From assembly GCA_017795045.1 (NCBI GenBank), contig CP051244.1, forward strand, positions 1,873,541-1,937,540: a DNA stretch of 64,000 bases, read 5' to 3'. The notes beneath the pieces are model-generated. The model did no database searches. It was not told the origin of the DNA and saw only the letters and a program-made list of their open reading frames with translations. This DNA comes from Allomuricauda sp. (GTDB lineage: Bacteria; Bacteroidota; Bacteroidia; Flavobacteriales; Flavobacteriaceae). Shown here piece by piece: positions 45,248 to 52,341 of the stretch. Numbering within the stretch: position 1 is the stretch's first letter; the number at the start of each line of letters is the position of its first letter. Both the position numbers and the translations under genes were made by a program.

Positions 45248-45757
45248 GTGAGAAAATTAATTGTTTTAGCAGTATTTTTTACTAGTGTAATCGTTTCAAA
45301 CACCTACGGGCAAGAAGGGTTCGCGGTCAAGGCAGGTCTTAACAATGTATCCATGAAAGTGGATACGGGAGATGATTTCTTTGGAAGTGTAAGCGACAGT
45401 GAACTTGGATTTTATCTAGGGGGTAGCTATAATTTTGTGGCATCCGAAGAGTTTGACATTGAGCCTTCCGTCCTTTTTAGTTTTGTAGATGATTTGACCT
45501 CTTTGTACATTCCTATTATGGCGAAGTACAAAATAAACAACTTCAACATTCAGGCTGGCCCACAGATCAATTATCTGTTGGAAGATATTCCTGATGGTGA
45601 GTTTGGTCTCGATATCGCCTTTGGTGGTGGATACCAAATCGATGACAACTGGTTTGTTGAAGCAAGATATGGTCTTCAAGTATCCAGGGGAGGAGATTTT
45701 GGTGATGTCGTGGACATCAACACCCTAACTTTTGGAGCTGGATATAGATTTAACTAG
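45248..45757 (+). CDS. Small outer-membrane beta-barrel protein (GTG start)
   Basis: 169 aa beginning with GTG; the start is fixed by the signal peptide KLIVLAVFFTSVIVSNTYGQ. The mature protein has the small porin-like barrel pattern (FAVKAGLNNVSMKVDTG, LGFYLGGSYNF, IEPSVLFSFVD, IDDNWFVEARYGLQVSRGG, LTFGAGYRFN), consistent with the outer-membrane beta-barrel (PF13568-like) class. It has its own -7 box and terminator, so it is monocistronic. Function unknown. Confidence 0.8.
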   Translation: MRKLIVLAVFFTSVIVSNTYGQEGFAVKAGLNNVSMKVDTGDDFFGSVSDSELGFYLGGSYNFVASEEFDIEPSVLFSFVDDLTSLYIPIMAKYKINNFNIQAGPQINYLLEDIPDGEFGLDIAFGGGYQIDDNWFVEARYGLQVSRGGDFGDVVDINTLTFGAGYRFN

Positions 45758-45775
45758 TCAAGTCTAACAAAGCAC

Positions 45776-45807
45776 AAAAAGCGGGAGTCTTCACTTCCGC
45801 TTTTTTT
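45776..45807 (+). terminator. Intrinsic terminator after the third beta-barrel gene
   Basis: AAAAAGCGG stem with CCGCTTTTT and a seven-T tail, 19 bases past the stop. Confidence 0.85.
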
Positions 45808-45825
45808 ATGCCTTAAAATAATTGG

Positions 45826-45833
45826 TACTTTTA
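45826..45833 (+). promoter_or_regulatory. -7-like box TACTTTTA for aroQ
   Basis: One mismatch to TAnnTTTG, ending 4 bases before the aroQ ATG, which predicts transcription starting at or next to the start codon. Confidence 0.5.
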
Positions 45834-45837
45834 CATT

Positions 45838-46254
45838 ATGAAACTAATGATCATCAATGGGCCCAATCTAAACCTGTTGGGAAAACGGGAGCCCGAAGTG
45901 TATGGCAGCACCACTTTTGAAGACTATTTCGCCGAATTACAACAAAAATTTCCGCAAGTGGAACTGGAATATTTTCAGTCCAATATTGAAGGGGAGCTTA
46001 TTGGCAAAATACAGGAAGTGGGTTTTGATTATGATGGAATTGTCCTAAATGCTGCGGCATATACCCATACTTCGGTGGGAATGGGGGATGCGGTAAAAGC
46101 GGTTTCCACCCCAGTGGTCGAAGTACATATATCCAATACCCATCAACGGGAGGAATACAGGCATGTCTCCTACATATCACCGGGAGCTAAAGGGGTTATC
46201 CTTGGTTTTGGATTACAAAGCTATGATTTGGCCATCCAGAGTTTCCTAGGCTAG
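45838..46254 (+). CDS. aroQ: 3-dehydroquinate dehydratase, type II
   Basis: 138 aa. Dodecameric cytoplasmic enzyme of the shikimate pathway. Seen: MIINGPNLNLLGKREPEVYG with R17 and catalytic Y22, NAAAYTHTS (substrate-binding Asn), EVHISNTHQREEYRH with catalytic H97, and GFGLQSYDLA. The closing nine bases overlap the stop of the convergent DUF3817 gene. The promoter box is just ahead of ATG. Very secure. Confidence 0.97.
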   Translation: MKLMIINGPNLNLLGKREPEVYGSTTFEDYFAELQQKFPQVELEYFQSNIEGELIGKIQEVGFDYDGIVLNAAAYTHTSVGMGDAVKAVSTPVVEVHISNTHQREEYRHVSYISPGAKGVILGFGLQSYDLAIQSFLG

Positions 46255-46527
46255 TTCCTTCAGATACTTTTCATCCGCATAAAAAGTCCCAAAAGGCAAT
46301 AGGGAGGCAATAAAGAGCATCACAAACTTTTTGATGCCCCATTTGCGCTGCCAGCAAAATGCTACGGCCAAGACTACATACAGAATAAAGAGAACCCCAT
46401 GGGCATATCCTACAATTTTATTGGGTTCCATGATATCGGCCCAATACTTCAAGGGCATGGTCATCCCAAATAAAGCGATATAGGAAATGCCCTCCAGAAT
46501 GGCCGTGGCCCTAAAAAGTTTAAGCAT
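46246..46527 (-). CDS. DUF3817 family membrane protein
   Basis: 93 aa with three hydrophobic segments (ILEGISYIALFGMTMPLKYW, VGYAHGVLFILYVVLAVAFCW, KKFVMLFIASLLPFGTFY). The glutamate/serine opening RATAILEGISY and the HGVLF motif are characteristic of DUF3817, a small membrane family of unknown function. It starts 10 bases after lpdA ends and is probably carried on the same transcript. Confidence 0.85.
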   Translation of the reverse strand: MLKLFRATAILEGISYIALFGMTMPLKYWADIMEPNKIVGYAHGVLFILYVVLAVAFCWQRKWGIKKFVMLFIASLLPFGTFYADEKYLKELA

Positions 46528-46537
46528 ATTCTTTGGA

Positions 46538-47929
46538 TTAAATGTGGATCACTTCATCATAGGCGGCCGCTACAGCTTCCATAACGGCTTCACTCATGGT
46601 GGGGTGAGGGTGAACGGCCTTAAGGATTTCATGGCCTGTGGTTTCCAGTTTTCGGGCCACGACCGCTTCGGCGATCATATCGGTAACGCCGACCCCGATC
46701 ATATGGCAACCCAACCATTCACCATATTTGGCGTCAAAAATGACTTTTACAAAACCATCTGCATTTCCACTGGCCTTGGCTTTACCACTGGCAGAAAATG
46801 GGAATTTTCCAATTTTGATGTCGTACCCTTGTTCCTTGGCCTGCTTTTCGGTCAGACCCACTGAGGCCACTTCGGGGATACAGTAGGTACATCCAGGGAT
46901 GTTTCCATAATCCAAAGGCTCTACATGCATTCCCGCAATCTTTTCAACACAAAGAATACCTTCGGCAGAGGCTACGTGGGCCAATGCCTGGCCGGGAGTT
47001 ACATCGCCAATGGCATAATATCCTGGAATATTGGTCTGGTAATAATCGTTCACCAAGATTTTATCTCGGTCCACAGCAATACCTACATCCTCCAAGCCAA
47101 TGTTTTCAATGTTCGTTTTGATACCCACGGCCGAAAGAACGATATCGGCTTCCAAAACCTCTTCACCTTTGGACGTTTTTACGGTGGCTTTTACACCATC
47201 GCCTGAAGTGTCCACTTTGGTCACTTCCGCGGAAGTCTTGATTTTCACCCCGGCTTTTTTGAAGCTGCGCTCCAACTGCTTGGATACGTCCTCGTCCTCT
47301 ACAGGGACAATATTGGGCAAGTACTCCACTACGGTCACTTCCGTGCCCAAGGAGTTATAGAAATAGGCAAATTCGATACCAATGGCACCACTACCTACTA
47401 CAATCATTTTTTTAGGTTGTTTTTCCAAGGACATGGCCTCACGGTAACCGATCACCTTTTTGCCATCTTGGGGTAGGCTGGGCAATTCGCGGCTTCTGGC
47501 TCCTGTGGCGATGATGATATGGTCTGCGGAGTATTCGGCAGTATCACCGTGTTCGCCTTTTACCAAGACTTTCTTGCCAGGTTGCACCTTGCCATATCCG
47601 TTAAGGACCTCGATTTTATTTTTTTTCATCAAGAACTGGATGCCTTTGCTCATGCCTTCGGCTACGCCACGGCTTCGCTTTACCACGGCACCAAAATCGT
47701 AATCCACATCCTTTGCGCTAAGTCCGTAGTCTTCGGCATGCTTCAGATACTCAAAGACCTGGGCGGACTTTAAAAGGGCTTTGGTGGGGATACAGCCCCA
47801 ATTGAGACAAACGCCTCCCAAACTTTCCTTTTCCACAATGGCGGTTTTGAATCCTAGCTGTGAGGCCCTGATTGCGGTAACATATCCACCGGGACCACTG
47901 CCCAGAACAATTACATCGAACTTGCTCAT
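46538..47929 (-). CDS. lpdA: Dihydrolipoyl dehydrogenase (E3)
   Basis: 463 aa. The E3 subunit re-oxidises lipoamide in pyruvate, 2-oxoglutarate or branched-chain dehydrogenase complexes and in glycine cleavage. FAD motif VIVLGSGPGGYVTAIRA, redox-active pair GGVCLNWGCIPTKALL (C41, C46), NAD motif IVVGSGAIGIEFAYF, YAIGDVTPGQALAHVASAEG, and the C-terminal catalytic HPHPTMSE. All are intact. No E1 or E2 gene is adjacent, so it probably serves several complexes. It has its own minus-strand -7 box. Confidence 0.97.
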   Translation of the reverse strand: MSKFDVIVLGSGPGGYVTAIRASQLGFKTAIVEKESLGGVCLNWGCIPTKALLKSAQVFEYLKHAEDYGLSAKDVDYDFGAVVKRSRGVAEGMSKGIQFLMKKNKIEVLNGYGKVQPGKKVLVKGEHGDTAEYSADHIIIATGARSRELPSLPQDGKKVIGYREAMSLEKQPKKMIVVGSGAIGIEFAYFYNSLGTEVTVVEYLPNIVPVEDEDVSKQLERSFKKAGVKIKTSAEVTKVDTSGDGVKATVKTSKGEEVLEADIVLSAVGIKTNIENIGLEDVGIAVDRDKILVNDYYQTNIPGYYAIGDVTPGQALAHVASAEGILCVEKIAGMHVEPLDYGNIPGCTYCIPEVASVGLTEKQAKEQGYDIKIGKFPFSASGKAKASGNADGFVKVIFDAKYGEWLGCHMIGVGVTDMIAEAVVARKLETTGHEILKAVHPHPTMSEAVMEAVAAAYDEVIHI

Positions 47930-47982
47930 TAGATCTTGATTTTAGTTGTTAAATTGGAAGCCAGCCTTTGGGCGGGCAGGTG

Positions 47983-47990
47983 CAAAAGTA
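47983..47990 (-). promoter_or_regulatory. -7 promoter box TACTTTTG for lpdA
   Basis: Minus-strand exact match to TAnnTTTG (CAAAAGTA on the plus strand), 53 bases before the lpdA start, in the 120-base gap after the DinB-like gene. Confidence 0.55.
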
Positions 47991-48049
47991 CGGAATTCAA
48001 TCCCCAAATCCCAAGCTTGAAAAAGGCAAAATTGGCTTTGTTTGTGAAA

Positions 48050-48586
48050 TCAGTTCGGGTCCTTGCCGAACATCTTTTGATTGAAGGCTTGGGAGCCCCC
48101 TTTTGGGATGGAAAGTGACACCCATTCGTCTCCTTTTATCATTCTTCCCACAAAGACAATCTGTCCTACATGACTGGCATAATGGGCCAATTGTCGGTTA
48201 ATGGCCGCTGGAATGGAATGCTCTTCGTCACGGATCTTTATTTTACTGTTGAAATTGGAAGTGTTGATGCTTTCCAGGGCTTGGAACAAACACTGCCATC
48301 CTTTTTCCCAGGCGGCCAATAGTTCAGCTTTGGAGGTGTAGGGCTCTTCAAACTCCAGTTCCCTGTTACGCCAAGTTTTCTCACCATCCTCGGTAAGGAA
48401 ATTGGTCCATCTACTCAACATATTGCCCACCATATGCTTTACAATGATGGCAATGGAGTTGTCCGTTTCGCTATACTTCCACAGAATGTCACTGTCGGAA
48501 AGTTGGGCAAAGGTTTTGTCGCCCATGGTTTTGTATCGATGGAATTCGAACAACACGCTTGAGATATAGTTTTCTTGAAAATCCAT
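48050..48586 (-). CDS. DUF1572/DinB-like superfamily protein
   Basis: 178 aa, four-helix-bundle DinB fold. Histidines in the expected metal positions are visible: IVKHMVGNMLSRWTNFL (first His) and RQLAHYASHVGQIVFVGRMI (second and third), as in DUF1572 members. These bind a divalent metal; the reaction is unknown, with thiol transfer (bacillithiol S-transferases share the fold) a reasonable thought given bshC in this genome. Its start codon overlaps the msrB stop by one base (TAATG), so the two are coupled. Confidence 0.82.
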   Translation of the reverse strand: MDFQENYISSVLFEFHRYKTMGDKTFAQLSDSDILWKYSETDNSIAIIVKHMVGNMLSRWTNFLTEDGEKTWRNRELEFEEPYTSKAELLAAWEKGWQCLFQALESINTSNFNSKIKIRDEEHSIPAAINRQLAHYASHVGQIVFVGRMIKGDEWVSLSIPKGGSQAFNQKMFGKDPN

Positions 48587-48993
48587 TATTCTTCAGAAGG
48601 ATTGAAACCAATGCTCACGGAATTGATACAGTACCGCTGCCCCGTGGTCTCTTGGGGGCCGTCATTGAACACATGCCCCAAATGGCCACCACAATTGGCG
48701 CAGATGGTTTCGGTGCGGATCATACCATGGGAAGTGTCACGGATATATTCAATGGCCCCTTCCACCGCTTGGTCAAAAGAGGGCCATCCACAGCCGCTTT
48801 CAAACTTGTGTTCGCTCTCGAACAGCTTAGCATGGCATGCTTTGCAATGGTAGTCCCCATTTTCAAAATGGAGATTGTATTGCCCAGTAAATGGGCGTTC
48901 GGTGCCTTTCTGCCGTAAAACATAATATTCTTCAGGGGAAAGGGATTGTTGCCATTCCTCTTCGGTTTTTTCCATGCCGTATTTCTGGTCCAT
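48586..48993 (-). CDS. msrB: Peptide-methionine (R)-S-oxide reductase MsrB, cytoplasmic
   Basis: 135 aa from MDQKYGMEKTEEEW; an ATG at 49017 would overlap the previous gene by 11 bases and is the alternative. The longer frame above that is antisense noise. Zinc cysteines CKAC and CANC, GCGWPSFD, GHLGHVFNDGP and RYCINS with the catalytic cysteine. It repairs oxidised methionine (R form). It lacks a signal peptide, so it acts in the cytoplasm, complementing the exported paralogue immediately upstream. Confidence 0.94.
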   Translation of the reverse strand: MDQKYGMEKTEEEWQQSLSPEEYYVLRQKGTERPFTGQYNLHFENGDYHCKACHAKLFESEHKFESGCGWPSFDQAVEGAIEYIRDTSHGMIRTETICANCGGHLGHVFNDGPQETTGQRYCINSVSIGFNPSEE

Positions 48994-49006
48994 AGGATAA
49001 GGTTGA

Positions 49007-49498
49007 TTACTTGCCATCAGGAATAAAATCCAAGGCAATTCCATTGATACAGTGTCTTTTTCCCGTGGTCTTTTTAGGTCCATCATTAAAAACATGGCCT
49101 AAATGTCCGCCACAGGTGGCACAATGTTCCTCAATACGGGTAACACCATATGAATTGTCTTCTTCATAGGCCACATTTCCTTCAATCTCACGGTCAAAAC
49201 TGGGCCAACCGGTGCCAGACCTATATTTGTTTTCGCTTCGGAAAACCGGGGTGCCGCAACCTGCGCAGACATAAGTCCCTTTTTCTTTGTTTTCCAGAAG
49301 ATCACTGGTAAACGGATTTTCGGTAGCCGCTTTGCGAAGAACGTAATATTCCACTTCAGTAAGTTCTGCTTTCCACTCCTCATCGGTTTTGGTCACCTTA
49401 TAGGCCACCTCTTTTTCAGATTCATTTTTCTTTTCCTGCGATATGCCATTACACCCTATACAGGCAAGAAAGGCCATCAAAAACAATTTTTTTCCCAT
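49007..49498 (-). CDS. msrB: Exported MsrB methionine-(R)-sulfoxide reductase, predicted lipoprotein
   Basis: 163 aa. A signal peptide with a lipobox-like CIGC (LMAFLACIGC, C16) makes it a membrane-anchored protein outside the cytoplasm. The MsrB domain follows with all landmarks: CAGC and CATC zinc cysteines, GTGWPSFDR, GHLGHVFNDGP and the catalytic RHCING. Sequence differs enough from the downstream copy to be an old duplication, not a recent one. Location suggests repair of envelope proteins after oxidative damage. Confidence 0.93.
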   Translation of the reverse strand: MGKKLFLMAFLACIGCNGISQEKKNESEKEVAYKVTKTDEEWKAELTEVEYYVLRKAATENPFTSDLLENKEKGTYVCAGCGTPVFRSENKYRSGTGWPSFDREIEGNVAYEEDNSYGVTRIEEHCATCGGHLGHVFNDGPKKTTGKRHCINGIALDFIPDGK

Positions 49499-49563
49499 TG
49501 TTCGACTCTTTTTATGAATAGACGCAGTTTTGGCAGTATCCTTTCAAAAATACCATAAAAACA

Positions 49564-49591
49564 AAAAGTCCCTTCAGGGAAAGGGACTTTT
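49564..49591. terminator. Bidirectional terminator between the collagen-like gene and msrB
   Basis: An 11-bp perfect stem AAAAGTCCCTT/AAGGGACTTTT, 23 bases past the collagen-like gene's stop on the minus strand. Confidence 0.85.
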
Positions 49592-49613
49592 GTTCATATT
49601 GTGTACTGGAAAA

Positions 49614-50192
49614 TTATTGTAGTTCCAATTTCTTCACCTGGTCTTCGCCAATACCCAAAGAAGACATTACGTTTTCAATGTTGGAGGTATCCTTTTTTGA
49701 GGCATCTGCATATTCACTGGGGATAAAGACAATCCTGAAAAGTTGGTTGTCCGTAAAATCGGTGCTCAGGGTGGAAAGGTCAAAATTTCCATCGATGAAC
49801 AGTTCCACATCTACATAGGTATGTTCAAAAACATATTGGATGGTACCTTCGGGTAAAAAGTAATTTTGAGGGATTTGGCTCCAAACATCGGCAGTGCTGC
49901 CATCATCCAAATCCACGGTTCCAGTATATCGATAGACCAAAACAGCATCTTCAGGAATGGTCTCAAAATCGGTAACATCGCCATAGTTGATCAAGGTGCT
50001 GAAGAGATTGGCATCGCCATCATAGTCAAAATTTATTCCATCTACTTCCACTACCTGTCCTTGGATGCCATCAAGGCCGTCCAAACCGTCCAGTCCATCA
50101 AATCCATCCCGTCCAGGAGGGCCTTCCGGGCCTTCGCAGGCAACGGTGAACAAGACTATAAAAGCGCCGATAATTGTGTTGAATTTATTCAT
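49614..50192 (-). CDS. Lipoprotein with a short collagen-like repeat
   Basis: 192 aa from MNKFNTIIGAFIVLF; the upstream ATGs would leave the signal internal. The lipobox is TVAC. It is followed immediately by GPEGPPGRDGFDGLDGLDGLDG, seven or eight G-X-Y triplets with alternating Asp, then an acidic beta-rich domain with no recognised motif. Such short collagen-like lipoproteins are common in Bacteroidota and may trimerise at the surface. Function unknown. It is a single gene divergent from glgB. Confidence 0.8.
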   Translation of the reverse strand: MNKFNTIIGAFIVLFTVACEGPEGPPGRDGFDGLDGLDGLDGIQGQVVEVDGINFDYDGDANLFSTLINYGDVTDFETIPEDAVLVYRYTGTVDLDDGSTADVWSQIPQNYFLPEGTIQYVFEHTYVDVELFIDGNFDLSTLSTDFTDNQLFRIVFIPSEYADASKKDTSNIENVMSSLGIGEDQVKKLELQ

Positions 50193-50349
50193 GATTCTTG
50201 GTTTTTGATTTGTATTCATCAGGTTTCTTTTCTCATCAAAATCAAAAAGCATTCCATTTTTTTACCAAGTACAATTTTCTTTGAAAGGATTTGATGAAAA
50301 TCGTAATCTTGGCCAAGAAGTATTATATTGTGAATACTAAAACACAAAT

Positions 50350-52245
50350 ATGTCCAAGGTAGTTGCCCATAGTTTGTTCACGGAGTTTGATATTGACCTT
50401 TTTAAGGCGGGAAAACATTTTCGATTGTATGAAAAATTAGGATCTCGCCTTACCGAGGTGGGTGGTGAAAGGGGGACTTACTTTGCGGTTTGGGCACCTT
50501 CGGCAAAATCAGTATCCGTAATCGGGGATTTCAACCATTGGAATGCCGATGAGCATAAACTCAATGTCCGCTGGGATTCCAGTGGTATTTGGGAAGGGTT
50601 TATTCCCGGGGTTGACCAAGGCAGCAAATACAAATACAAAATACAATCGCACAGCAATGACATTTCGACCGAAAAGGCCGATCCTTTTGCCCGGTATTGT
50701 GAGCAACCACCCAAAACGGCTTCCATGGTCTGGAATGCAGAACACAGCTGGAAGGATAAAAAATGGATGGACGAACGGGAAAGACACAATGGGGTGGACA
50801 GACCTTATTCCGTGTATGAAGTGCATTTGGGCTCATGGCGGAAAAAAAATGGCTGGGAGTATCTTTCCTATATGGAATTGGCCGATGAGCTTGTGGAGTA
50901 CGTGGACGAGATGGGTTTTACCCATGTAGAGTTCATGCCAATTATGGAATATCCCTATGATCCCTCTTGGGGGTATCAATTAACGGGGTATTTTGCCCCG
51001 ACCTCCCGATTTGGAAAACCAGAGGATTTTAAGCTGTTGGTAGATAAATTCCATCAGAAGGGCATTGGGGTAATCTTGGATTGGGTACCGTCCCATTTTC
51101 CGGAAGATGCGCACGGGCTTGGCTTCTTTGACGGTTCCCACCTATACGAACACCCAGACCGTAGACGGGGCTATCACCCAGATTGGAAGAGCCTTATTTT
51201 CAATTACGGAAGGAATGAGGTCAGGGCCTTCTTGATCAGTAATGCCGTTTTTTGGTTGGATCAATACCATGTGGACGGGCTCCGGGTGGATGCCGTGGCC
51301 TCAATGCTGTATTTGGACTATTCCCGCGAAGATGGGGAGTGGGAGCCCAATATCTATGGCAACAATGAAAATTTGGAGGCGATTTCCTTTTTACGGGAAA
51401 TGAACCAAGAAGTATACGGAAGTTTTAAAGGTGTGCAGACCATAGCCGAGGAGTCCACAGCCTTTTCCGGAGTGACCAAACCGGTGCATTTTGGTGGACT
51501 TGGTTTTGGTATGAAATGGATGATGGGTTGGATGCACGATACCTTGGAGTTTTTTAAAAAAGACCCCATCCACCGTTCCTATGATCTTAACGAGATTACG
51601 TTTAGTTTGACCTATGCCTTCACCGAAAATTTTATGCTTCCCTTTTCCCATGATGAGGTGGTCTATGGCAAGCAGTCCCTATTGTACCGTATGCCGGGGG
51701 ACGAATGGCAGCGTTTTGCCAATTTGAGGCTGCTATTTGGATACATGTTCACCCACCCGGGAGGAAATCTCCTGTTTATGGGGGGTGAGTTTGGGCAATC
51801 TTCGGAGTGGAATTTTCAGGAAAGTCTGGATTGGCACCTTACACAATACGATTTCCACTCTGGAATACAGAAAGTTATCAAGGATTTGAACAAAATGTAC
51901 AAAACCAACCCTGCACTGTACGATAAACAGTTCAGCAGTGATGGATTTCAATGGATAGAATACAATGATCAGGAGAATACGGTGGTCAGCTACATCCGAA
52001 AGGGGAACGACCCCAAGGACGATATGATCGTGGTCTGCAATTTTACCCCTGTTCCCCGTGAAAACTATAGGGTTGGGGTTCCCAAGAACTCCCAATTGAA
52101 ATTGGTTTTCAATAGCGATGATACCAAGTATTCGGGCAGTGGAATGGGCAAGAAAACACTCAAGCCGGGAAAAACATCATGGAATGGACATTTGCAATCC
52201 GTTTTGATGACACTTCCGCCCTTATCAATCGTTGTCTACAAATAG
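50350..52245 (+). CDS. glgB: 1,4-alpha-glucan branching enzyme
   Basis: 631 aa. GH13 enzyme forming alpha-1,6 branches in glycogen. A carbohydrate-binding N-terminal module (FAVWAPSAKSVSVIGDFNHW) is followed by the GH13 regions: region I VILDWVPSHFP, region II GLRVDAVASMLYLDYSR (nucleophile Asp), region III TIAEEST (acid/base Glu) and region IV PFSHDEVVYGK. All are intact, with the C-terminal beta domain ending in LPPLSIVVYK. Cytoplasmic. A TAATCTTG box lies 38 bases before the ATG. The GH31 gene follows after 96 bases, containing a 24-base hairpin. Confidence 0.97.
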   Translation: MSKVVAHSLFTEFDIDLFKAGKHFRLYEKLGSRLTEVGGERGTYFAVWAPSAKSVSVIGDFNHWNADEHKLNVRWDSSGIWEGFIPGVDQGSKYKYKIQSHSNDISTEKADPFARYCEQPPKTASMVWNAEHSWKDKKWMDERERHNGVDRPYSVYEVHLGSWRKKNGWEYLSYMELADELVEYVDEMGFTHVEFMPIMEYPYDPSWGYQLTGYFAPTSRFGKPEDFKLLVDKFHQKGIGVILDWVPSHFPEDAHGLGFFDGSHLYEHPDRRRGYHPDWKSLIFNYGRNEVRAFLISNAVFWLDQYHVDGLRVDAVASMLYLDYSREDGEWEPNIYGNNENLEAISFLREMNQEVYGSFKGVQTIAEESTAFSGVTKPVHFGGLGFGMKWMMGWMHDTLEFFKKDPIHRSYDLNEITFSLTYAFTENFMLPFSHDEVVYGKQSLLYRMPGDEWQRFANLRLLFGYMFTHPGGNLLFMGGEFGQSSEWNFQESLDWHLTQYDFHSGIQKVIKDLNKMYKTNPALYDKQFSSDGFQWIEYNDQENTVVSYIRKGNDPKDDMIVVCNFTPVPRENYRVGVPKNSQLKLVFNSDDTKYSGSGMGKKTLKPGKTSWNGHLQSVLMTLPPLSIVVYK

Positions 52246-52247
52246 CG

Positions 52248-52271
52248 GCCAAACTATAACGATATAGTGGC
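52248..52271. repeat. Short hairpin between glgB and GH31
   Basis: GCC AA ACTATA, loop ACGA, TATAGT GGC. It lies 2 bases after the glgB stop with no T-run directly after, so termination is uncertain. Confidence 0.4.
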
Positions 52272-52341
52272 GTGTTGTTCAAAACATCTTTTTATTTTGT
52301 CCGCTTAAAGTATTTCTTTTGTTAGTCTCAACAAACTGAAG

